This document shows positions 45,011-52,818 of a DNA stretch of 57,493 nucleotides, in pieces; the stretch's first letter is position 1, and every line of letters starts with the position of its first letter. The translations under genes and the position numbers were made by a program. Below the pieces are notes generated by a model. It saw only the letters and a list, made by a program, of their open reading frames with translations. It was not told the DNA's origin and made no database searches. Origin of the DNA: Nitrospira sp. (GTDB lineage Bacteria; Nitrospirota; Nitrospiria; Nitrospirales; Nitrospiraceae); contig JAHBWU010000013.1 in the NCBI GenBank assembly GCA_019636835.1, positions 1 through 57,493 on the forward strand, written 5' to 3'.

Positions 45011-45510
45011 TGGAGGAATACAGCCGACCCGCTACCCTCGACGATCTCAAGACCCTCTTACGTTCCCTCAATCAGCACCACGTCGACTATTTCTTGATTG
45101 GTGGGTATGCGCTGGCCGCCCATGGCTACCAACGGGCGACGACCGATATTGATATTGTGGTTCCGGCCTCTGCAGCAGCGGGACAACGAGTCAAAGATGC
45201 ATTGTTGATCCTTCCTGATCAAGCAGCTAAGGAGATAGAACCTGCTTGGTTCGAAGAAGGTGAAAACATCCGGGTCGCCGATGCGTTTGTCGTGGACGTC
45301 ATGCTGAACGCCAACGGCATGACGTACGAGGCCCTCCGTCCATACGCAGAAATCATCGAGTTCGAGGGCATCCCGGTTAGAACCATCAATCTGGAAGGGC
45401 TACTCCTCACCAAACAAACGCTCCGCGAAAAGGACGTTCCAGACCGCATCATCTTAGAGCGTACCCTGGAAGTGCTTCGCGCATCTCGCCGCGAGAGTGA
45501 ATCCCAATAG
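45010..45510 (+). CDS. AbiEii/MNT-like nucleotidyltransferase
   Basis: A 166-residue DNA polymerase beta-fold nucleotidyltransferase. The signature is YFLIGGYALAAHGYQRATTDIDIVV: the GG of the active site and the D-x-D metal pair. VADAFVVDVMLNANGMTYE contains the third acidic residue. The tail EGLLLTKQTLREKDVPD resembles AbiEii-type proteins and DUF6036-like enzymes. Such proteins act as toxins that modify tRNA, or as their antitoxins. GTG (45007) or ATG (45010) can start it. Confidence 0.8.
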   Translation: MEEYSRPATLDDLKTLLRSLNQHHVDYFLIGGYALAAHGYQRATTDIDIVVPASAAAGQRVKDALLILPDQAAKEIEPAWFEEGENIRVADAFVVDVMLNANGMTYEALRPYAEIIEFEGIPVRTINLEGLLLTKQTLREKDVPDRIILERTLEVLRASRRESESQ

Positions 45511-45575
45511 TTTCGGGTTTCATTAACGATCTACTTTCTTGGCGAGAAATCCCCGCATGGAAGGACTTTGGGTAA

Positions 45576-46313
45576 CTACAAGAACGTGGCGAGATGTTTC
45601 GACACTATGTCCCTAGCGAAGACTTTTCTGCCTTGAAAAGGTATCTTCTGCCCTACTGGAAGACAGGAATATAGCGTGGGCCATGCCAGATCGAAATTGC
45701 CTGGATTAAAGACCGTACCATCACTGGGTCGTGACTTCGTTTGTCGCATCTTTTCAGCATGAGAACCGACCGATAAACAAAGCGCTTCATATGCCATTTG
45801 ACCAAGGAGACATATTTTTGAAGGTGTTAAGCAAGCCAATTCCGAGCGCAGATGCGTGTCAACGCAAATCCTGAGCAACGGCAAGCCTTGCTGTTCCCAC
45901 CTCGATTTCCATCCACTCTTATTCCTATCACGCCCATAGCCTGGATAGATGCCTCGGGTCCAACATTTCACAGAATGAACCAGGTAAAAGCCCTTCCGCA
46001 GAAATTCTTCCAGGAACTTTCCATCGGGACTTTGGCATGCGATTCGATCCAGCCCGCGTAGGATTGCGTGAATATCGCTCCTGAGATTGTCTTCATACTG
46101 AAGGGACCAGAATCCTCCATATTCTCTTGGTGGATTGCAGGCTATAAAAAGTATTGGGTTGGGACAGGTTGGACTCGGATAGGCTAGCAGTTTCGGAGGC
46201 TGCTCACCGATTGCTGGACATTTGGCGAGCGGCTGGTAGTTACATGAATAAAGACTGGCCTGATCCAAGCGATTTACCTCGTAAGCTCCACACGGATCTC
46301 GGCCTCGGCACAA
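45576..46313 (-). CDS. uracil-DNA-glycosylase-superfamily-like protein
   Basis: A 245-residue protein with the strand order of the UDG fold: ILFIACNPPREYGGF (motif 1 region), FLEEFLRKGFYLVHSVKCW, ICLLGQMAYEALCLS and a late TLYSCLPVGQKIPF. The catalytic residues of true uracil glycosylases are not evident, so a divergent role is likely. N-terminal cysteines might bind a metal or Fe-S cluster. The start is a TTG and the N-terminus is uncertain; no ATG exists before residue ~160. It ends close to the convergent toxin-like pair. Confidence 0.6.
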   Translation of the reverse strand: MCRGRDPCGAYEVNRLDQASLYSCNYQPLAKCPAIGEQPPKLLAYPSPTCPNPILFIACNPPREYGGFWSLQYEDNLRSDIHAILRGLDRIACQSPDGKFLEEFLRKGFYLVHSVKCWTRGIYPGYGRDRNKSGWKSRWEQQGLPLLRICVDTHLRSELACLTPSKICLLGQMAYEALCLSVGSHAEKMRQTKSRPSDGTVFNPGNFDLAWPTLYSCLPVGQKIPFQGRKVFARDIVSKHLATFL

Positions 46314-46380
46314 GTGCGAGACCCGATATCATTAACACACCAAACCTCATAAGCAACGAAGGATTTACCGAAAAGGAAAA

Positions 46381-46454
46381 TGGCTGGGGGACTAGGAATC
46401 GAACCTAGGTAGCCGGCTCCAAAGGCCGGCGTCCTACCGCTAGACGATCCCCCA
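46381..46454 (-). tRNA. tRNA-Gln (anticodon UUG)
   Basis: Cloverleaf with acceptor TGGGGGA/TCCCCCA, D-arm TCTAGCGGTAGGA, anticodon stem CCGGC/GCCGG around loop CTTTGGA (anticodon UUG), T-arm CTAGG-TTCGATT-CCTAG, discriminator G and encoded CCA. U1-A72 is a known GlnRS identity element. First base pair and body are the same as in the neighbouring tRNA-Gln(CUG). Confidence 0.95.
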
Positions 46455-46499
46455 GCGCGGTACGGAAAAGACACTGACGATAAGGCTGGAAAGATAAAT

Positions 46500-46573
46500 T
46501 GGCTGGGGGACTAGGAATCGAACCTAGGTAGTCAGATCCAGAGACTGACGTCCTACCGCTAGACGATCCCCCA
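46500..46573 (-). tRNA. tRNA-Gln (anticodon CUG)
   Basis: Same acceptor, D-arm and T-arm as the tRNA-Gln(UUG) 45 bases away. The anticodon loop is CTCTGGA (anticodon CUG). The anticodon stem is TCAGT/TCTGA, with a U-U mismatch at the pair closing the loop. CCA is encoded. Confidence 0.94.
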
Positions 46574-46641
46574 ACCAGCGTTCACAGTAATATATCGATC
46601 GCAATTCCGTCAAGATCGCGCGGGCTTGGCAGGATGACCCT

Positions 46642-48057
46642 TCATCCCATGGAGGCGCGCTCGAGCCCTTTTCGGAGGCGAAACAAAGTCCGGTCACGGC
46701 CCAGCACTTCCATCACCTCAAAAAGTCCCGGACTTGCCGTTCGCCCGGTCAAAGCAACGCGGACCGGCTGGGCGAGTTGGCCCATCTTCATACCCTCTTC
46801 CTGGACCAATTGCTTGAAGCTCTCCTCCCACTCCGGCTTCGAGAATGCCACGAAGGTCTCAAACCGTGCGAGCAGCTTGCTCAGACCGGGTGCACTAGCC
46901 GGCGTCAAAAACTTCTTTGCCGCTTCCTCCTCGAATGTAACTGTTGGCCCGAAATACGGTCTGACCCAATCCACCATTTCGACCAACGTCTTGGCCCGCT
47001 CCTTCACCAAGACCACCAGCTGTGCAAGCCATTCATTCGAGACGGCTTCGGCTTCATTCCCCAATCCCGCCTGCTCCAACAACGGCACAAGCGCTTGGGC
47101 CACTTGGCGTGGGGGGCTGGTTTTAATGTACTCGGCATTCATCCACAACAACTTGTCCGGATTGAAGACGGCCGCCGACTTCTGCACGTGATTCCACGAG
47201 AACTTTTCGATCAGCTCTTGTCGTGAAAAGAGTTCTTGATCTCCGTGAGACCAGCCAAGTCGAACCAGATAATTGACCATGGCGTCGGGCAGATAGCCCA
47301 TGTCTTTATATGCCATGATCGAGGTGGCGCCATGACGCTTAGAGAGCCGCGTCTTGTCTGCCCCTAAAATCATCGGCAGATGTCCGAAACGCGGCACGGC
47401 AAACCCTAAGGCTTCGAAAATTGGAATCTGGCGCGGCGTGTTCGTCAGATGGTCATCCCCCCGGACTACCTGTGTGATCCCCATCAAGGCATCATCGACC
47501 ACGACTGAAAAGTTGTAGGTCGGATACCCGTTGGACCTGAGAATGATCAAATCGTCCATGACTGCGTTGTCGAAGACGACCGTTCCTTTAATGAGGTCGT
47601 CGATAACCGTCTGACCCTCGTGCGGGGCCTTGAATCGAAGGGCGGCATCCCCGGACGGATGTGCGATCCGTAAATCGCGGCAACGGCCATCATAGCGAGG
47701 TGACAGGCCTTTGGCTTCCGCTTCTTTTCGTCGAGCTTCCAACTCTTCCGCCTTACATACACACCAGTAGGCATGTCCGGTCTCGAACAACTTCATGGCA
47801 TAGCTGCGATAGAGATCCATCCGTTCCGTTTGGCGGAATGGTCCCTCGTCCCAATCGAGCCCGACCCATTTCATGCCTGCGATGATGGCTTGAATCGATT
47901 CATCCGTCGAACGACTTTGATCGGTATCCTCGATGCGAAGGACGAACACACCCTGTTGTTGGCGCGCGAAGAGCCAATTGAACAGAGCCGTGCGCACTCC
48001 TCCGATGTGGAGAAATCCCGTCGGGCTGGGGGCAAACCGGACGCGAACTTGACTCAT
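46642..48057 (-). CDS. gltX: glutamyl-tRNA synthetase
   Basis: Charges tRNA-Glu with glutamate. The 471 residues match bacterial GluRS: RFAPSPTGFLHIGGVRTALFNW (HIGH variant HIGG), RIEDTDQSRST, the zinc-region WCVCKAEELEARR..YDGRCR, VVRGDDHLTNTPRQ and KMSKS variant TRLSKRHGA. The C-terminal helical anticodon-binding domain is present. It sits directly behind the tRNA-Gln pair and is transcribed toward it. Confidence 0.97.
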   Translation of the reverse strand: MSQVRVRFAPSPTGFLHIGGVRTALFNWLFARQQQGVFVLRIEDTDQSRSTDESIQAIIAGMKWVGLDWDEGPFRQTERMDLYRSYAMKLFETGHAYWCVCKAEELEARRKEAEAKGLSPRYDGRCRDLRIAHPSGDAALRFKAPHEGQTVIDDLIKGTVVFDNAVMDDLIILRSNGYPTYNFSVVVDDALMGITQVVRGDDHLTNTPRQIPIFEALGFAVPRFGHLPMILGADKTRLSKRHGATSIMAYKDMGYLPDAMVNYLVRLGWSHGDQELFSRQELIEKFSWNHVQKSAAVFNPDKLLWMNAEYIKTSPPRQVAQALVPLLEQAGLGNEAEAVSNEWLAQLVVLVKERAKTLVEMVDWVRPYFGPTVTFEEEAAKKFLTPASAPGLSKLLARFETFVAFSKPEWEESFKQLVQEEGMKMGQLAQPVRVALTGRTASPGLFEVMEVLGRDRTLFRLRKGLERASMG

Positions 48058-48184
48058 GACCGTGCCGTCCCTTCTTCAGGCACAACAAACCGACCATCTA
48101 TACCATGCTGTGAAAATCCTTGTACATCGCCTTGCTACTTCCATCTCCTGACGGCTTCTGCTATGACGATGTTACAAACCGATC

Positions 48185-48889
48185 ATGGCGGAGCTCACGC
48201 AACCTGCCTCGGTACTTGCGGTCACCGACCTCACGCCTCACGTCCGCCAACTCGTGGTCAAACCCAAGACCAGCAAGATGTCCTTTCAGCCGGGGCAATG
48301 GGTCTCCCTCAAACTGCCGGTGGGGCCAAAGCCGCCGCTCAACCGCGCCTACTCCATGGCCGATCCTTCGTCGCCGTATGGGGAGCTAACACTGGTATTT
48401 GATCGCATCCCGGGTGGACTGGGCTCCAATTATCTCTATGAATTGAGGTCCGGTGATGAAGTTCCCTTGTCAGGCCCTTACGGTAATTTCATTCTGCCTC
48501 AACCACTCGATCGAGAACTCCTGCTGATTGGACGCTACACCGGTCTTGTCCCGATGCGATGCCTTCTCAAGCAGATGTTTTTTTCGAAAATCCAAACTCC
48601 CGTTTTATTGATGGCCGTGGCACCCAACGAGGACGAGATCTTGTTCCATCAGGAATGGCTCACGATGGCCATGCAACACCCCTCTTTCCGCTATCTTCCG
48701 CTGGTCGCTCGAAACGGGGAGTCGGAAGCCGTGGAAAAAACTTTGTCCATGCTCACGCCGCTGGTCAAAGGGCAGCCCAAAATGGTCCCCATGATTTGTG
48801 GGACCAAAGCGTTCGTCCGTCCCCTGCGTGCATATTTTACGGAAGGAGGTTACGATCGAAAGGAAGTGAAGGTAGAGACGTACGATTAG
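48185..48889 (+). CDS. ferredoxin-NADP reductase-family oxidoreductase
   Basis: A 234-residue flavin reductase. The FAD-binding domain has FQPGQWVSLKLP and NRAYSMADPSS (the RxYS flavin motif), GGLGSNYLYELRSGDEVPLSGPYGNF, and the NAD-binding half has LLIGRYTGLVPMRCLLKQM and MVPMICGTKAFVRPLRAYF. It may pass electrons to the ferredoxin encoded downstream on the other strand (inference). Ribosome binding site is weak. Confidence 0.88.
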   Translation: MAELTQPASVLAVTDLTPHVRQLVVKPKTSKMSFQPGQWVSLKLPVGPKPPLNRAYSMADPSSPYGELTLVFDRIPGGLGSNYLYELRSGDEVPLSGPYGNFILPQPLDRELLLIGRYTGLVPMRCLLKQMFFSKIQTPVLLMAVAPNEDEILFHQEWLTMAMQHPSFRYLPLVARNGESEAVEKTLSMLTPLVKGQPKMVPMICGTKAFVRPLRAYFTEGGYDRKEVKVETYD

Positions 48890-48894
48890 AGAGA

Positions 48895-48954
48895 GTTATT
48901 CGTGAATCGTGAATCGTTAACCGTGAGACCCTTATTCTTGCGTTAACGAATAAC
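48895..48954. repeat. palindrome with 7-bp tandem repeat between convergent genes
   Basis: GTTATTCGT (48895-48903) and ACGAATAAC (48946-48954) form a perfect 9-bp inverted repeat. The left side contains two extra copies of GAATCGT; without them its arm would match the right arm for 14 bases. It lies between the convergent reductase and ferredoxin genes and might serve as a 3'-end structure for both. Confidence 0.7.
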
Positions 48955-48963
48955 GTGGATGAA

Positions 48964-49380
48964 TCAATGCCCCTCCCGCACGAGATTTTTATTGACGGCC
49001 GGAATTTCGACGACGATATCCTTGGTTCCGTTCGGCACACACTGGCATCCCAGGCGAGACTGCAGTGTCGTCATGGGAGCTTCGTCCAACTGATCATACT
49101 CATCATCCGTACCTTCATTGCAGGTTTCCAATCCCTGTTTCACGATGACGTGGCAGGTCGAACAGGCGCACACACCGCCACAGACATGCTCCAAATCCAC
49201 TCCGTGACCCATCGCAATATCCAAAATGCTCCCCGGAAGCCCCGTGGCACCGTAGGGAATCTTTTCTGGATCGACTGCGACTGTGGTCGAGCTTCCATCC
49301 GGCTGGATAAAAGTGATGGTGTAGGAAACTTTAGGGAGTTCATAATCGGCCTTTTCAATATACGGGTTTGTCCCGCCCAT
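48964..49380 (-). CDS. fdx: Isc-type 2Fe-2S ferredoxin
   Basis: A 138-residue ferredoxin of the adrenodoxin/Isc type. Ligands are the cysteines in CGGVCACSTCHVIV and LGCQC. The N-terminus is ~20 residues longer than in classical Fdx. AAAGGAACAGGCAC precedes the ATG. Fdx supplies electrons for cluster assembly on IscU; here it is divergent from iscR instead of at the operon's end. The gap between them carries overlapping divergent promoters. Confidence 0.93.
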   Translation of the reverse strand: MGGTNPYIEKADYELPKVSYTITFIQPDGSSTTVAVDPEKIPYGATGLPGSILDIAMGHGVDLEHVCGGVCACSTCHVIVKQGLETCNEGTDDEYDQLDEAPMTTLQSRLGCQCVPNGTKDIVVEIPAVNKNLVREGH

Positions 49381-49456
49381 GTGCCTGTTCCTTTCTGAGA
49401 CAGCGCTGGACTCTGGTCGTGTATTGACACCAGAAAAACCTGCGTGCTATTCTTAG

Positions 49457-49509
49457 TCCGACCAGATTGATCGGAGATCATTATAGTCTCCGATCGAAGA
49501 GATCGGCAA
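49457..49509. promoter_or_regulatory. divergent fdx/iscR promoter with dyads
   Basis: GATCGGAGA (49469-49477) and TCTCCGATC (49487-49495) form a perfect 9-bp inverted repeat; another TCCGA half-site lies at 49457. On the minus strand TATAAT (49480-49485) with TTGCCG 18 bases upstream is a good promoter for fdx. On the plus strand TATAGT (49482-49487) overlaps it by four bases and suits iscR, though its -35 is poor. IscR binding here would control both genes (inference). Confidence 0.65.
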
Positions 49510-49515
49510 TAGGCA

Positions 49516-49989
49516 ATGTTGAAAATTTCAAAAAAGGCAGATTACGCGCTCATGGCACTGCAGCACATTGCTTCGGTCCAGTTCGGTGATGTGACTCCTG
49601 GCCGCGTGGTGAATACGAAAGAGATCGCTGAAGAATATAACATTCCCCTGGAATTGTTGGCGAAGGTCCTTCAGGTTCTCTCAAAGAACGGCCTCATTGA
49701 AAGCCACAATGGCCCCAAAGGAGGGTATCTCCTGGCACGAAGCGCAAGGCAAATTACCATTGCGCAAATCATCGAAAGCATCGAAGGCCCGCTTGCCATC
49801 ACCGACTGCTCGCACGAAAAAGCCGGCGAATTCTGTATGCAGCTCGAACACTGCAACATCCGCACGCCGCTGCTGAAAATCCAAGACAGCATCTATCAAT
49901 TACTGAACAACATGACGCTGGGAGATATGATGGGCGGCACACCTCTCATTACGATTCAGTCTCCCTCGGCACAAGGAGTCGAACGATGA
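49516..49989 (+). CDS. iscR: Rrf2-family Fe-S regulator IscR
   Basis: Fe-S-binding repressor of isc genes. The 157 residues have the Rrf2 helix-turn-helix ([47 protein letters not shown]) with wing [12 protein letters not shown]. Three cysteines in [16 protein letters not shown] fit the cluster-binding loop. It is first in the operon and overlaps iscS by 4 bases. Confidence 0.93.
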   Translation: MLKISKKADYALMALQHIASVQFGDVTPGRVVNTKEIAEEYNIPLELLAKVLQVLSKNGLIESHNGPKGGYLLARSARQITIAQIIESIEGPLAITDCSHEKAGEFCMQLEHCNIRTPLLKIQDSIYQLLNNMTLGDMMGGTPLITIQSPSAQGVER

Positions 49990-51203
49990 AGCTTCCTATT
50001 TTCCTCGATAATCATTCCACCACTCCCATGGACCCGCGAGTTCTGGAGACCATGCTGCCCTATTTCGTGGAAAAGTTCGGCAATGCCGCCAGTCGTAATC
50101 ATGCCTTCGGCTGGGCCGCAGAAGAAGCGGTGGAACAAGCCCGCAAGCAGATTGCGAAGCTCATTAAGGCCGACTCAAAAGAAATCGTCTTCACCAGCGG
50201 CGCCACTGAATCGGACAATCTGGCGTTGAAGGGCGTCTTGGAGATGTACAAGGAGAAAGGCTCCCACATCATCACCTCGTCCACGGAACATCGGGCCGTG
50301 CTCGACACAGCCAAATCCCTTGAAGCCAAAGGGCTGGCGACCGTGACCTATCTGCCGGTCGATAAGTACGGGATGGTGAACCCGCAAGATGTGCAGAACG
50401 CCATCACCGACAAGACGATCCTGATCTCAGTCATGCTGGCCAACAACGAAATCGGCACGATCAATCCCGTCCAGGAAATCGGCAAACTTGCGAAAGCAAG
50501 AGGGGTCTTGTTCCATTGCGACGCGACCCAGGGTGTCGGCAAAATACCGGTCGATGTTCAGGTCATGGGCATCGATCTCATGTCGTTCTCAGCCCACAAA
50601 ATCTATGGCCCGAAGGGAATCGGTGCGCTCTACGTCAGAAAGAGGAATCCCCGTGTACGGATCGCGGCCCAGATGGACGGAGGGGGCCATGAACGCGGTA
50701 TGCGGTCCGGCACCTTACCGGTTCCGCTGATCGTGGGATTTGGAAAGGCATGTGAACTCTGCGAGCAGGAGATGACCTCGGAAGCAGCTCGGCTGACCAA
50801 GATGCGCGATCGCCTCCAAACCGATATCATGGCCGCCCTTGAAGAAAGTTATCTGAACGGCCATCCGACAAACCGTTTGCCGGGCAATCTCAATATTTCA
50901 TTCGCCTACGTCGAGGGGGAGTCGCTGCTCATGGGCATGAAGGACATCGCGCTCTCGTCCGGTTCGGCCTGCACCTCGGCCACACTGGAGCCCTCGTATG
51001 TGTTGCGCGCACTCGGCGTCGGGACGGAGCTCGCCCACTCCTCGATCCGCTTCGGTTTGGGCCGTTTCAACAGCGATGACGAGATTGACTATACGATCAA
51101 GAAGGTTATTGAGATCGTCACCAAGTTGCGGGAAATGTCCCCGCTCTATGAAATGGCGAAAGAGGGCGTGGACCTGAAATCCGTTCAGTGGGCGGCACAT
51201 TAA
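49986..51203 (+). CDS. iscS: cysteine desulfurase IscS
   Basis: PLP enzyme that takes sulfur from cysteine for Fe-S clusters. 405 residues. [35 protein letters not shown] and [19 protein letters not shown] with the PLP-binding Lys; the catalytic Cys is in [24 protein letters not shown] overlap with iscR. Confidence 0.97.
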   Translation: MKLPIFLDNHSTTPMDPRVLETMLPYFVEKFGNAASRNHAFGWAAEEAVEQARKQIAKLIKADSKEIVFTSGATESDNLALKGVLEMYKEKGSHIITSSTEHRAVLDTAKSLEAKGLATVTYLPVDKYGMVNPQDVQNAITDKTILISVMLANNEIGTINPVQEIGKLAKARGVLFHCDATQGVGKIPVDVQVMGIDLMSFSAHKIYGPKGIGALYVRKRNPRVRIAAQMDGGGHERGMRSGTLPVPLIVGFGKACELCEQEMTSEAARLTKMRDRLQTDIMAALEESYLNGHPTNRLPGNLNISFAYVEGESLLMGMKDIALSSGSACTSATLEPSYVLRALGVGTELAHSSIRFGLGRFNSDDEIDYTIKKVIEIVTKLREMSPLYEMAKEGVDLKSVQWAAH

Positions 51204-51234
51204 CTGAGATACAACGTATATTTCGGAGGACACC

Positions 51235-51633
51235 ATGGCATATAGCGATAAAGTCGTCGATCATTTCAACAACCCCCGTAACATGGGAAGCTTTAAGAAG
51301 GACGAAGAAGGGGTGGGTACCGGGATGGTGGGAGCCCCTGAGTGCGGCGACGTGATGAAGCTGCAGATCAAGGTGCAGAACGACACGATCGTCGATGCCA
51401 AGTTCAAGACCTTCGGCTGCGGGTCGGCGATCGCCAGCTCCAGCCTGGCCACCGAATGGCTCAAGGGGAAGACGATCGAGGAAGCCCAGAAGATCAAGAA
51501 TACGGACATTGTGCAGGAACTGAATCTTCCACCGGTGAAAATTCATTGCTCGGTCCTCGCGGAAGATGCCATTAAAGCCGCATTGACCGATTATCAGAAG
51601 AAGGCTGACGCGCAGCCGGCCGACACAAAATAA
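51235..51633 (+). CDS. iscU: Fe-S scaffold IscU
   Basis: Scaffold on which 2Fe-2S clusters are built before transfer. The 132 residues have the three ligand cysteines in VGAPECGDVMKL, FGCGSAIASSS and KIHCSVLAEDA, with the assembly Asp in CGD. The LPPVK motif recognised by HscA is present. GGAGG lies just upstream of the ATG. The short C-terminal tail DYQKKADAQPADTK is low-complexity. Confidence 0.97.
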   Translation: MAYSDKVVDHFNNPRNMGSFKKDEEGVGTGMVGAPECGDVMKLQIKVQNDTIVDAKFKTFGCGSAIASSSLATEWLKGKTIEEAQKIKNTDIVQELNLPPVKIHCSVLAEDAIKAALTDYQKKADAQPADTK

Positions 51634-51654
51634 CGGTCACGAAGGGAGCGCCAC

Positions 51655-52011
51655 ATGGACACAACAAATGTCGAGACTCAGGCTCCGATCATCTCGCTCA
51701 CCGACGCAGCCTTGAAGGAGGTCAAGCGGCTGATCAATGTCCAAGGAATCGAGGAAGGCGGACTCCGCCTCGGGGTGAAAGGAGGAGGCTGTTCGGGCCT
51801 CAGCTATACGATTAATTTCGATGACAAGATCGGACAGTACGATCAAGTCTATGAGATCGATGGCGTTAAAGTGCTCGTCGATGCGAAGAGCGCCATCTAT
51901 CTTCAGGGAACCCAATTGGACTACCAAAAGGACCTCATGGGCGGGAACTTCAAATTTCTCAACCCGAACGCCAACAAGACCTGCGGCTGCGGAGAATCGT
52001 TCTCGGCCTGA
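51655..52011 (+). CDS. iscA: A-type Fe-S carrier IscA
   Basis: Delivers clusters or iron to target proteins. The 118 residues contain the HesB/IscA signature GVKGGGCSGLSYTI and the C-terminal CGCGESF, giving the three conserved cysteines. The protein starts after AAGGGAGCGCCAC. It is followed within 30 bp by an intrinsic terminator hairpin. Confidence 0.96.
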   Translation: MDTTNVETQAPIISLTDAALKEVKRLINVQGIEEGGLRLGVKGGGCSGLSYTINFDDKIGQYDQVYEIDGVKVLVDAKSAIYLQGTQLDYQKDLMGGNFKFLNPNANKTCGCGESFSA

Positions 52012-52037
52012 TTCGAGATATGCTGAAGATACCGACC

Positions 52038-52067
52038 GGGCATGGTGTACACACCATGCCCGTTTTT
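52038..52067 (+). terminator. intrinsic terminator or attenuator between iscA and hscB
   Basis: Perfect 10-bp stem GGGCATGGTG-TACA-CACCATGCCC followed by GTTTTTG. It lies between the iscA stop and the hscB start, with only 5 bases from the T-run to the ATG. It would partially stop transcription and reduce chaperone gene expression relative to iscRSUA. Confidence 0.85.
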
Positions 52068-52071
52068 GCTC

Positions 52072-52794
52072 ATGGATAACAATCAACCATCAACCCATCC
52101 GGATCCCCGTCGCCAGTTGCAGATGGCCCGGAGCATGTGCTGGCATTGCCAATCCGAAATGTCGGGGGAATACTTCTGTGAACGGTGCGTCAAAGTCCAG
52201 CCGGTTTCAAAGGACACCGATTATTTCTCCTGTTTAGGGGTTCCACGGCGCCTCACGCTGGATCCGCAAAAGCTGGAAGCCAAATTTTACGAACTGAGCC
52301 GGGCTTTTCATCCGGATTTTTATCAGTCCAAGAGTCCGACGGAACAGACGATCAGCCTCAGCAATGCCGCCGTCCTCAATACGGCCTATCGCACGCTCCG
52401 CGACCCTATTCAACGGGCTGAATATCTATTGGGCCTTGAAACCGGCTCGGTCAAGGACATCAGAACCTCCCCGCCGGCGGACCTCTTCGAGGAGATCCTG
52501 GTACTACAAGATATTCTGGAGGAATACCGAGCGTCCGAACACGATTCCGATGAAGGCAGGCGACTCCGCGACACTCTCAAAACAGAGCAACAGGCGTTGG
52601 AGCGACGCAAGGAAGAGATGGAATCTCGACTTCGAGAGCTGTTCGTCGACTGGGACAAGCTACAAGACGCTGGAGAAGCCACGAGCCCGGCGAGGGTGGA
52701 ACGGGACAGAATCCTGAAGCAGATGCGCGATCTACTGTCGCATCGGACATATATCAACAATATCGTCAATGACCTGGCTGCAACGATCGCCTGA
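52072..52794 (+). CDS. hscB: Fe-S co-chaperone HscB
   Basis: J-protein that brings IscU to HscA. The ~240-residue protein has a zinc-ribbon-like N-terminus (CWHCQSEMSGEYFCERC), which is found in some bacterial and mitochondrial HscB/Hsc20 forms, then the J-domain with the HPD motif (LSRAFHPDFYQSKSP) and a C-terminal three-helix IscU-binding domain. The start is set at MDNNQPS just after the terminator hairpin; it lacks a ribosome binding site, and starts further in (near CWHC) are possible. Confidence 0.92.
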   Translation: MDNNQPSTHPDPRRQLQMARSMCWHCQSEMSGEYFCERCVKVQPVSKDTDYFSCLGVPRRLTLDPQKLEAKFYELSRAFHPDFYQSKSPTEQTISLSNAAVLNTAYRTLRDPIQRAEYLLGLETGSVKDIRTSPPADLFEEILVLQDILEEYRASEHDSDEGRRLRDTLKTEQQALERRKEEMESRLRELFVDWDKLQDAGEATSPARVERDRILKQMRDLLSHRTYINNIVNDLAATIA

Positions 52795-52818
52795 GAAACT
52801 CTTTTTCAGCTCTGTGAT

